A DNA stretch of 64,000 nucleotides, taken from an uncultured Desulfobacter sp. (GTDB taxonomy: Bacteria > Desulfobacterota > Desulfobacteria > Desulfobacterales > Desulfobacteraceae). Shown in pieces: positions 35,668 to 43,902 of the stretch. The first letter of the stretch is position 1; each line of letters opens with the position of its first letter. The notes beneath the pieces were generated by a model that worked only from the letters and a program-made list of their open reading frames with translations, was not told the DNA's origin and did no database searches. Location of the stretch: positions 62,001 to 126,000 of the forward strand of contig NZ_OY762929.1 in the NCBI RefSeq assembly GCF_963666675.1, read 5' to 3'. A program made the position numbers and the translations under genes.

Positions 35668-38600
35668 ATGTCTCGTTTTTTCATAAACCGGCCCATCTTT
35701 GCATGGGTCATCGCCATCGTCATCATGCTGGCCGGCGTTTTTGCCGTGTTAACGCTTCCGGTGGAACAATACCCGAAGATTGCCCCGCCCAGCATATCCA
35801 TTGAAACCTATTATCCCGGTGCGTCGGCCCAGGTGCTCGAGGACAGTGTCGCCCAGGTCATCGAACAGTCCCTGACCGGCATTGACTATCTCAGGTATTT
35901 TTCCTCCACCAGTGATTCGTCGGGCCAGCTTGAAATCGAGCTCACCTTTGAGCCGGAAGCCGATCCGGACATTGCCCAGGTCCAGGTGCAGAACAAAATA
36001 TCCAAGGTGGAAAGCCTTCTGCCCGATGAGGTCCGGCAGCAGGGAATAACTGTCCAGAAATCCACCAAAAGTTATCTGCTGCTTGTGGGCTTGTATTCCG
36101 AAGACGGCAGCATTAGTGATGAAGATATTGCCGATTATCTCAAATCCAACATGGCAGACCCGCTCTCCCGTGTCCAGGGAGTCGGGGACCTGGAGGTGTT
36201 CGGCGCAGAGCATGCCATGCGGATCTGGCTGAACCCTGAGAAACTTAATGCCTTCAATCTTATGCCCGCTGATGTGACAGCGGCCATCCGGGCCCGGAAC
36301 GCAGATGTATCTTCGGGCCAGCTCGGCGGTTCGCCTGCCATTGATGGGCAGCAGATCAACGCGGTTGTTACGGTCCAGTCCAAGCTGAAAACCGTGGATG
36401 ATTTTGAAAACATACTGGTCAAGGTGAATACCGATGGTGCCCAGATCCGTGTAAAGGATGTGGCCCGGGTGGAACTGGGATCGGAAACCTACGGTTTTAA
36501 TACCCGATACAACGGCAAACCCGGCTGTGCCATGGGCATCAGCCTTGCCACAGGTGCCAATGCCCTGGACACGGCCCAGCGCATCAAAGACAAAGTAAAA
36601 GATTTATCCGTATTCATGCCGGAAGGGCTTCAAATCGTATATCCCTATGATACCACCCCGTTTGTCCGCCTTTCCATCATGGAGGTCGTCAAAACCCTGA
36701 TAGAGGCCATTATCCTGGTTTTTTTCGTCATGTATCTGTTTCTGCAGAACTTTCGGGCGACACTGGTTCCCACCATTGCGGTACCGGTGGTTATCCTAGG
36801 GACCTTCGGGATATTGTCTGCTTTCGGATTCAGTATCAATACCCTGTCCATGTTCGCCATGGTCCTGGCCATCGGCCTCCTGGTGGATGACGCCATTGTC
36901 GTGGTGGAAAACGTGGAGCGGGTGATGTCCGAAACAGGCCTGCCCCCCAAGGAAGCCACCCGCCGATCCATGGACCAGATCACAGGAGCCCTTGTGGGTA
37001 TTGCCATGGTGCTTTCTGCGGTTTTTATCCCCATGGCCTTTTTTTCCGGTTCCACCGGTGCCATCTACCGGCAGTTTTCCCTGACCCTGGTTTCAGCCAT
37101 GGGGCTTTCCGTACTGGTGGCCCTGGTCCTGACCCCGGCCCTTTGTGCCACCATGCTCAAGCCTGTGGAAAAGGGTCACCACGAAAATAAAAAAGGATTT
37201 TTCGGCTGGTTTAACAAAGGCTTTGACCTGACCAAAGCCACATACAGAAACAGTGTTAAATATGCCGCCACACGGATTTTTCGATGCCTTGTCATTTACG
37301 CATTGATCCTTGGGACTCTGGTGTATGTTTTCAAAGAAATCCCCACAGGATTTTTGCCCGACGAAGACCAGGGCCTGATGATGACCATAATTTCCGCGCC
37401 TCCCGGTGCCACCATGGAGCGGACCCAGCAATCCGTGGAAAAAGCCGAAGACTATTTTCTGAACAAGGAGTCGGAAAACGTCAAAGGGCTGTTTACCGTT
37501 GTGGGCTTCAGTTTTGCCGGCAGAGGACAGAATATGGCCATGGGTTTTATCAATCTTCGGGACTGGGAAACACGCCATCGTCCGGACCAGAAGGCTGCAG
37601 CTATTTCAGGCCGGGCCATGCGCAATCTTTATGGCGTCAAGGATGCATCCATATATGCGTTCATCCCGCCGGCTATTTTGGAGATGGGCAATGCCACAGG
37701 CTTTGACTTTATGCTGGTGGACAGAGGCGGTTTAGGCCATACGGCCTTGATGAATGCCAGAAACCAGATGCTGGGCATGGCTGCCCAGAATCCTAAACTT
37801 GTGGGGGTACGCCCCAACGGGTTGTCTGATGTGCCCCAGTACACAGTGCATATTGATTATGAAAAGGCTGAAGCCCTGGGGGTGACCACAGCAGATATCA
37901 CAAATGTTATCCAGACGGCCTGGGGATCTTCCTATGTCAATGATTTCATGGACAATAATCGCCTGAAAAAGGTTTATATCCAGGGCGATGCTCCCTCCAG
38001 AATGCTGCCTGAAGATATTGACCGATGGCATGTGCGCAATGCCCAAGGCAAGATGGTACCCTTTTCCTCTTTCTCTTATGGGGTCTGGTCCTACGGATCT
38101 CCAAAATTGGAGCGGTATAACGGCACCTCATCCGTGGAGATATTAGGGACGCCGGCCCCGGGTGTCAGTTCCGGCGAGGCCATGGCGATTATCGAAGACC
38201 TGTCCAAAAAACTTCCCCGGGGTATTGCCCTGGAGTGGACCGGTATATCCTATGAAGAACGTATGGCCGGCTCCCAGACCGGTTTGCTGTACGCGGTGTC
38301 ACTGCTGTTCGTATTCCTGTGCCTGGCGGCCCTTTACGAAAGCTGGTCCATCCCGTTTTCCGTCATGCTGGTGGTGCCTTTGGGAATCATCGGGTCCGTG
38401 GTTGCCGCAAGATGGGCAGGCTTAAGCAATGACGTCTATTTTCAAATTGCACTGCTGACCACGGTGGGTCTTGCGGCTAAAAACGCCATTCTCATTGTGG
38501 AATTTGCCAAAAGCCTCTACGAGGGTGGTACGGCGTTGATTCAATCTGCCTTGTCCGCTGCCGAACTTAGGTTTCGCCCCATCTTGATGACGTCCTTTGC

Positions 38601-38796
38601 CTTTATCCTGGGTGTGACACCCTTGGCCATGACCGACGGTGCAGGTTCCGCCAGTCAGAATGCCATCGGCATCGGTGTTATCGGGGGGATGATCGCCGCC
38701 ACATCCCTGGCGATTATTTTTGTCCCCCTCTTTTTCATCCTCATTGAACGGGGCGGTGAAAAGAAAAAACAGGCCGAAATCGGCCAAGGAGAATAA
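35668..38796 (+). CDS. RND efflux pump inner-membrane subunit (AcrB/HAE1 family)
   Basis: 1042 residues, the family length. It opens with SRFFINRPIFAWVIAIVIML as in HAE1 pumps. Twelve spans are predicted in two halves, each with a large periplasmic loop. Span 4 shows LAIGLLVDDAIVVVENVERV with the paired Asp residues of the proton relay. The second half has QIALLTTVGLAAKNAILIVE with the partner Lys. It drives proton-coupled export of hydrophobic drugs from the periplasm. It lies within the tetR-adaptor-pump-outer-membrane-factor operon, with the next start 3 bp away. Confidence 0.97.
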   Translation: MSRFFINRPIFAWVIAIVIMLAGVFAVLTLPVEQYPKIAPPSISIETYYPGASAQVLEDSVAQVIEQSLTGIDYLRYFSSTSDSSGQLEIELTFEPEADPDIAQVQVQNKISKVESLLPDEVRQQGITVQKSTKSYLLLVGLYSEDGSISDEDIADYLKSNMADPLSRVQGVGDLEVFGAEHAMRIWLNPEKLNAFNLMPADVTAAIRARNADVSSGQLGGSPAIDGQQINAVVTVQSKLKTVDDFENILVKVNTDGAQIRVKDVARVELGSETYGFNTRYNGKPGCAMGISLATGANALDTAQRIKDKVKDLSVFMPEGLQIVYPYDTTPFVRLSIMEVVKTLIEAIILVFFVMYLFLQNFRATLVPTIAVPVVILGTFGILSAFGFSINTLSMFAMVLAIGLLVDDAIVVVENVERVMSETGLPPKEATRRSMDQITGALVGIAMVLSAVFIPMAFFSGSTGAIYRQFSLTLVSAMGLSVLVALVLTPALCATMLKPVEKGHHENKKGFFGWFNKGFDLTKATYRNSVKYAATRIFRCLVIYALILGTLVYVFKEIPTGFLPDEDQGLMMTIISAPPGATMERTQQSVEKAEDYFLNKESENVKGLFTVVGFSFAGRGQNMAMGFINLRDWETRHRPDQKAAAISGRAMRNLYGVKDASIYAFIPPAILEMGNATGFDFMLVDRGGLGHTALMNARNQMLGMAAQNPKLVGVRPNGLSDVPQYTVHIDYEKAEALGVTTADITNVIQTAWGSSYVNDFMDNNRLKKVYIQGDAPSRMLPEDIDRWHVRNAQGKMVPFSSFSYGVWSYGSPKLERYNGTSSVEILGTPAPGVSSGEAMAIIEDLSKKLPRGIALEWTGISYEERMAGSQTGLLYAVSLLFVFLCLAALYESWSIPFSVMLVVPLGIIGSVVAARWAGLSNDVYFQIALLTTVGLAAKNAILIVEFAKSLYEGGTALIQSALSAAELRFRPILMTSFAFILGVTPLAMTDGAGSASQNAIGIGVIGGMIAATSLAIIFVPLFFILIERGGEKKKQAEIGQGE

Positions 38797-38799
38797 TGT

Positions 38800-40248
38800 A
38801 TGGCAATTAGAATCATTACGTCAGCCGTTGCCGGCCTGATGCTTTTTACTGCCGGCTGTTCGTTTATCCCTGAATACAGCCAGCCGGAAATGCCGGTGGC
38901 AGATGCCTGGCCGGACAAGGGGCCCAGCGCAGATGCCGGGTCCGGTCAGGCCGCAGCCGATATTGTGTACCAGGATTATTTTACCTCCAAGACCCTGCAG
39001 CAGATCATTGCCATGGCCCTGGAGAACAACCGGGATCTGAAGGTGGCACTGCTCAGTATTGAGCAGGCCAAGGCGGCTTACCGGATCAAGAAATCTGATG
39101 AACTGCCCGTCATTGCGGGCAGTACCGGCGTCAGCCGCCAGGGGATTGCCGAAGACGACAGCAGTACAGGCAAACCCTATACCACAGATACAACCATGAC
39201 CGCAGGATTGGGCATCACGGCCTACGAACTCGATCTTTTCGGCCGTGTCAGAAGCCTTAGCCAAAGTGCACTTGAAAGCTATCTTGCCACCCAGGAAGCG
39301 GCGTCAAGTACCCGTATTGCCCTGGTGGCCCAGACCGCAGATGCCTATGTCACGCTTCTGGCCCAAAGAAAGCTGCTGCAGCTTGCCCAGGAGACATACA
39401 AAGCCCAGAAATCCACCTATGATGTGATCAAGTCCCAGTATGATGCAGGCTCCACAGACCAGTTGGCTCTGGCCCAGGCCGCCACATCCACCCAAAGCGC
39501 CAAGGCTTCCATTTTCCAGTACAAACGTCTGGAGGCCCAGGCGGAAAATGCGCTGGTCTACCTTGCAGGGTCCGGGGTATATGATCTTATCAAGACCTCT
39601 GAAGATCCATGTGAAAGCATTGACGAGATTGGGTTTTTGACTCAGTTGCCGGCAGGGCTTCCTTCCCGGATTCTTCTGGCCAGGCCCGACATCCAGGCCG
39701 CCGAGCATCAGTTGAAGGCAGCCAATGCAGACATTGGCGCGGCACGGGCTGCCATGTATCCCACCATCAGCCTGACCGGCTCTCTGGGGTTTGCCGCCCA
39801 GGGGCTTTCCTATCTGTTTGATCCGTCCAGAAGTCTCTCCTGGGGATTTTCCCCCAACCTGAGCATCCCCATCTTTAACCGGGGAGGGCTGAAGGCCGGC
39901 CTGGAAGTTGCCGACGTCAATGAAAAAATTGCGGCAGCCCAGTATGAAGGGGCCATTCAGACTGCATTCAGGGAAGTGGCGGACCAGCTGGCGGCACGCA
40001 AGCACTACAAGGGCCAATTGGATGCCCAGAATGCACTGGTATCGGCGAGCCGGAAAGCATATCGTCTGTCCAAGGCCAGGTATGACAACGGGGTGGATGA
40101 TTTTCTCACGGTTCTGGATTCCCAGCGCTCGCTGTTCAGCGCGGAGCAGGGCGCCATTTCCTTGAAGCAGGCCTACTTGAGCAACCTGATTAACCTGTAC
40201 AAGGTAATGGGCGGCGGGAAAATGGATACTACCTCTGAAATTAATTAG
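38800..40248 (+). CDS. Outer-membrane efflux factor, NodT/OprM-type lipoprotein
   Basis: 482 residues. A lipoprotein signal peptide ends in LFTAGC (Cys20). The two TolC-type repeats follow. The first contains NRDLKVALLSIEQAKAAYRI and LGITAYELDLFGRVRSLSQS. The second contains ARPDIQAAEHQLKAANADIG and GFSPNLSIPIFNRGGLKAGL. It forms the trimeric exit duct of the efflux system. It follows the pump gene by 3 bp. Confidence 0.95.
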   Translation: MAIRIITSAVAGLMLFTAGCSFIPEYSQPEMPVADAWPDKGPSADAGSGQAAADIVYQDYFTSKTLQQIIAMALENNRDLKVALLSIEQAKAAYRIKKSDELPVIAGSTGVSRQGIAEDDSSTGKPYTTDTTMTAGLGITAYELDLFGRVRSLSQSALESYLATQEAASSTRIALVAQTADAYVTLLAQRKLLQLAQETYKAQKSTYDVIKSQYDAGSTDQLALAQAATSTQSAKASIFQYKRLEAQAENALVYLAGSGVYDLIKTSEDPCESIDEIGFLTQLPAGLPSRILLARPDIQAAEHQLKAANADIGAARAAMYPTISLTGSLGFAAQGLSYLFDPSRSLSWGFSPNLSIPIFNRGGLKAGLEVADVNEKIAAAQYEGAIQTAFREVADQLAARKHYKGQLDAQNALVSASRKAYRLSKARYDNGVDDFLTVLDSQRSLFSAEQGAISLKQAYLSNLINLYKVMGGGKMDTTSEIN

Positions 40249-40267
40249 TAAGAAATAAGGATACTAC

Positions 40268-41407
40268 ATGACACCGGAACTTGGTGCAAAGCTGCAGCAG
40301 ATTACTGAACAGAATATGATGGATATCGAAGCGCACAAACAGCAGGGCAAATCCGTGGTGGGCTTTTACTGCCTGTACGGCCCCACGGAACTTGCCGTTG
40401 CCGCGGACGCCATCCCGCTGCCGTTGTGCGGTACCCGCCAGGACCCCATTGAAGCGGCGGAACAGACGCTGCCCCGGAACCTGTGCCCCCTGATCAAAAG
40501 CAGTTATGGATTTGCCGCCACCGGTACCTGCCCGTTTTTTAAATTCTCGGATATGATCGTGGCCGACACCACCTGTGACGGCAAAAAGAAGATGTTCGAG
40601 ATCATGGGCAAAATGAAGCATGTGCACGTGCTCCAGCTGCCCCAGCAGCAAAACACCGATTTGTTTTTGAAGCCTTGGATTACTGAATTAGAACAGCTGC
40701 GCCAGGTGATCGGGAATCAGACCGGGATTCCCATTACCGATGAACGCCTTGGCGCGGCCATTTCCCTGATGAACCGGGAGCGCCGGGCCAAAAAAGCGCT
40801 CATGGATGTGGCGGCGGTCAGGCCGTCCCCCATCAGCGGTACCCAGATGCTTGAAATTTTGTTCAAGACCGGGTTCTTTGCGGACAAGGAGAAGGGCATT
40901 GACCTGATCCATGAAATCACCGCAACCTGTCTGCAAAAAACGGCAGATCAGGAAAGTCCCTTTACGGCGGATACGCCCAGGATTCTGTTGACCGGGGTCC
41001 CGGTGGGATTAGGGTCGGACAAGGTGGTTAAAATCCTTGAAAATTCGGGGGCCAATGTGGTGGCCTTTGAAAATTGCAGCGGGTACAAACAGACCTTCCA
41101 GGTGGATGAGGACAAAGATCCCATCAAAGCCCTTGCCGAACAATACCTTGCCATTCCATGTTCGGTCATGAGTCCCAACCCGGGGCGTGAAGAACTGCTT
41201 ACCCGCATGGTGGAAACCTTCAAGGTGGACGGGATTGTGGATCTCACCTGGCAGGCCTGTCACACCTATAATGTTGAAGCGTTCCAGATCCGGGAACTTG
41301 CCGAGCAGACCTTTAATCTGCCCTATCTGCACCTGGAAACCGATTATTCCGAATCAGATACCGAACAACTCCGGGTCCGGATCGAAGCGTTCCTTGAAAT
41401 GATCTGA
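40268..41407 (+). CDS. Double-cubane-cluster protein (2-hydroxyacyl-CoA dehydratase D-component family)
   Basis: 379 residues. It opens with VVGFYCLYGPTELAVAADAIP and CGTR, typical of the HgdB/HgdC-like D family and of the double-cubane-cluster proteins related to YjiM. Cys residues that could hold the double cubane are in RNLCPLIKSSYGF, ATGTCPFFK, ADTTCDGKKKM, ENCSGYKQ and WQACHTYN. Members couple ATP hydrolysis in a partner ASKHA activator to very low-potential reduction of small molecules. The activator gene is not in view. It lies 19 bp after the outer-membrane factor gene, so co-transcription with the efflux operon is likely, which is an unusual pairing. Confidence 0.85.
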   Translation: MTPELGAKLQQITEQNMMDIEAHKQQGKSVVGFYCLYGPTELAVAADAIPLPLCGTRQDPIEAAEQTLPRNLCPLIKSSYGFAATGTCPFFKFSDMIVADTTCDGKKKMFEIMGKMKHVHVLQLPQQQNTDLFLKPWITELEQLRQVIGNQTGIPITDERLGAAISLMNRERRAKKALMDVAAVRPSPISGTQMLEILFKTGFFADKEKGIDLIHEITATCLQKTADQESPFTADTPRILLTGVPVGLGSDKVVKILENSGANVVAFENCSGYKQTFQVDEDKDPIKALAEQYLAIPCSVMSPNPGREELLTRMVETFKVDGIVDLTWQACHTYNVEAFQIRELAEQTFNLPYLHLETDYSESDTEQLRVRIEAFLEMI

Positions 41408-41524
41408 TCCGGCCTCAGATAAGGGACTCGGAAAAATAAACGCAGTGGAGTTTCCGCGTCCCTTGTTTCTGAAAGCTTGATGATCAAAACTATGAATAAG
41501 CGTCTGCGAAATCAGAACAGTTTC

Positions 41525-42805
41525 TTATCTGCCCAGCAGCTCACCCATCTTTGATAAATACGGCTCGCTGAATACGATACTCCCGTGGTCCTCATTGTAC
41601 CCATAAATTTGCTCCGCCTCGGACTGGGCCCGATAATCTAACTCACTGGCCAGTTCCACGGTTCCATCATTGTTTTCCAGAAACATGCTGCAATTGCCCC
41701 TGTAACTGAACAACAGATAATGCTTGATGAACGGCGGCAGTTTTCTTTCATACAGTCTTTCAATAAATGGGCTGTTCGGAATCATATCACGCCAACTCGG
41801 CACAGGGGTCGGGGCCTGTTTGACTCCCTTCTCAGACATCCGATGCCCGTTCCATGGGGTGGATATGGATATGAACATTTTGATAAAATCCTGTCTGCTT
41901 TCATAGACATTTTGCAAAATAAAGGAGCGGGCCACCAGGCCGCCCATGCTTTGGGCAACCACAACCATCTCTTTAAAACCATATCTGTGGTGCAATTCGT
42001 TAACCAGTGAATTCAGTGCCTTGCTGATTTTATCCAGAGGCAGCCCGGAAGGATAGTAATAGAACCAGGGTTGGTACCGATTCCGGTTGATCCGCTCTAC
42101 AGTCCCTTTCCACCCTATAGGCGTTCCGACCGCCCCGTGTATGAACAGAATGGGGATCTTGTTCTTGTCATATTTCTCCAGAAAGAAAATTCCGAAGCCA
42201 ATTTCTCTCAAGAAACTTAAAGGTTGCCAATACCCCATGCTTCCATATTTCTCCGACATGATCGGATCATCAAAACGAACAAGTTCCCCGGCCTTAATAA
42301 GTGAATGTTTCACCGTCTCGGATGTCAGGACACTTTTCCCTTGATACCCCGGCGGAAGGCGTTTCCGGTCCGATATGGAAAAATCAATCCCGAGCCGCGT
42401 TTTCGGGTGGCGAGGATCCATAGGTTCGCCTGTAATGACAATCGGATCAGGTTTCCCATAAAATCCTGCCGGTTCACCGTCGTCATATGACAGATTATGA
42501 TTCAAATCCTCAAATGCCCCGATATAATATGTCCCTTTTTTCACCTCAAACGAATAATCGCCGGACTGGGGATTCATTAAAACAGCCTGATATAAATTGG
42601 TTCCTGATGGTGTGTTTTCATAGGCAACCACCAGAACATCTTTCTTTTGGGGTGACTCGACGTCAATATTTCCCTGCAGCAAGGCAAAATCATCTTCGAA
42701 CTCAGTCAACTCTTCTTTCAGTTTAAAAAACATACATCCTTGCAATAATAGCATTGCAGTTAATGCACCGCAGAGTAACCCCATAAAACAGTGATGTTTG
42801 ATCAT
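41525..42805 (-). CDS. Alpha/beta-hydrolase (esterase/lipase-like) lipoprotein
   Basis: 426 residues from ATG 42805, with GGAGG upstream; the frame is open to 42820 but without a ribosome site there. A lipoprotein signal ends in MLLLQGC (Cys24). An N-terminal beta-rich region (to about 150) resembles a carbohydrate- or calcium-binding module with FEDLNHNLSYDDGEP. The hydrolase domain follows: oxyanion-hole motif ILFIHGAVGTPIGWKG, nucleophile elbow VVVAQSMGGLVARSF, a candidate Asp in FLENNDGTVEL, and His in YNEDHGSIVF. It should act on an ester or lipid substrate at the envelope. It is separated by 30 bp from the acid phosphatase gene on the same strand. Confidence 0.85.
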   Translation of the reverse strand: MIKHHCFMGLLCGALTAMLLLQGCMFFKLKEELTEFEDDFALLQGNIDVESPQKKDVLVVAYENTPSGTNLYQAVLMNPQSGDYSFEVKKGTYYIGAFEDLNHNLSYDDGEPAGFYGKPDPIVITGEPMDPRHPKTRLGIDFSISDRKRLPPGYQGKSVLTSETVKHSLIKAGELVRFDDPIMSEKYGSMGYWQPLSFLREIGFGIFFLEKYDKNKIPILFIHGAVGTPIGWKGTVERINRNRYQPWFYYYPSGLPLDKISKALNSLVNELHHRYGFKEMVVVAQSMGGLVARSFILQNVYESRQDFIKMFISISTPWNGHRMSEKGVKQAPTPVPSWRDMIPNSPFIERLYERKLPPFIKHYLLFSYRGNCSMFLENNDGTVELASELDYRAQSEAEQIYGYNEDHGSIVFSEPYLSKMGELLGR

Positions 42806-42834
42806 GGCTAACCTCCACAACTTAAGTTTATGTA

Positions 42835-43683
42835 TTAGTTTAAAGGAGTTCCACCAGCCAATGCATCCGCTTCTGCCCGGCAGTCCCTGGTGGGAACAAG
42901 CCCCCTTTTAAGGGCGCTTACATACTCTTTTTTAGCCATTTCCAGATCCTTTAAAAATTGTTCATCTGCATGGAGCCGTGCCACGGTAGCCGCCCCCATG
43001 ATACGACCCTGGACCACATCGGAGTACCAATGCACATTGCACACATTCCGGCTTTCACCAAAGGCCCAGCCCCGGGCAAGGAGGGCATCGGTCTTTTCCG
43101 GTGCAATTTCGCAAAGGATAAGTGCCCAGGCCCAGCCTATAGCCGTGTGGCCCGAAGGATAAGACCCGTCTTTTCTTAACTTTTCTTCATATTCCGGTGT
43201 GCAGATGGGCTTTTCATTCAACATGAACGGCCGCTTGCGCTGGTATTTCTTTTTGGCCGTGTAGGTGGATAACCCTGCATCAGCCAGGGTACGGCGAAGC
43301 AACATGTACAGATACGGCGTATCCTGTTCCGTGATGGAAATGCCCAAAGCGCAAGTGAAGGGATCGGCCGCTTCGGGAAATGCCAGCTCCGCATCCTGGA
43401 TTGCCAGATCCCAGCGCGGTGTGTGTTGCAGGGGCCGGCTTTTTTGGCTCACCGCCTTATCCAGGGCAAAGGCTGCCGACCCTTCAACCGGAGGTGCCGG
43501 AAGCAGCGCCAGGCTGTTGGGAAGTTCTTCAGGATTCAAGTACCCTGCAATGATGCCTGGCATGATCTCCTTTAAAGGTTCCGGGGATTGCGGAAGACCC
43601 GAACAGCCCATGAACAAATTTACACAAACCAGCAACGTCAGCCATGGCCCTGTTTTAATCAAACCAATCGTTCTATATATCAT
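42835..43683 (-). CDS. Class A acid phosphatase (PAP2 superfamily), probable lipoprotein
   Basis: 282 residues from ATG 43683, with AAAAGG upstream; an ATG at 43704 lacks a ribosome site. The signal peptide ends in NLFMGCSG, which could be a lipobox. The PAP2 signature is complete: KYQRKRPF (K-x6-RP type), GSYPSGHTAIGWAW (PSGH) and GESRNVCNVHWYSDVVQG (SR-x5-H-x3-D). Class A members hydrolyse a broad range of phosphomonoesters in the periplasm. It is grouped with the esterase, sulfatase and DUF1254 genes, all exported. Confidence 0.92.
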   Translation of the reverse strand: MIYRTIGLIKTGPWLTLLVCVNLFMGCSGLPQSPEPLKEIMPGIIAGYLNPEELPNSLALLPAPPVEGSAAFALDKAVSQKSRPLQHTPRWDLAIQDAELAFPEAADPFTCALGISITEQDTPYLYMLLRRTLADAGLSTYTAKKKYQRKRPFMLNEKPICTPEYEEKLRKDGSYPSGHTAIGWAWALILCEIAPEKTDALLARGWAFGESRNVCNVHWYSDVVQGRIMGAATVARLHADEQFLKDLEMAKKEYVSALKRGLVPTRDCRAEADALAGGTPLN

Positions 43684-43835
43684 CGTAAGATTCCTTTTAT
43701 TCATGTTTGTTTTTTAAAAATATATATGTCAAACAGTCTTTACGGCAGTGTTCTGCCGGAACAGGAACGAAATATGCAATTCACGGCGCACATGCAGTCC
43801 CACGGGCGGATGATACGCATCCCTTAAGATTTTGA

Positions 43836-43870
43836 TTGAAGACCGCATGCACAGACGGTCTTCAATTTTT
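43836..43870. other. Hairpin downstream of the sulfatase gene
   Basis: A 10-bp perfect stem (TTGAAGACCG, 43836-43845 with 43856-43865) with a 10-base loop and T5 on the plus strand. As it follows the sulfatase on the minus strand, its T run is on the wrong side for a classical terminator of that gene. Confidence 0.5.
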
Positions 43871-43902
43871 AAAACGACTTAAAAAACCTTGCAATACACG
43901 GC

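Noticed and set aside
43836..43870. Hairpin as terminator of the sulfatase gene
   Set aside because: The T run is on the plus strand, while the sulfatase is on the minus strand; kept only as an unexplained hairpin.
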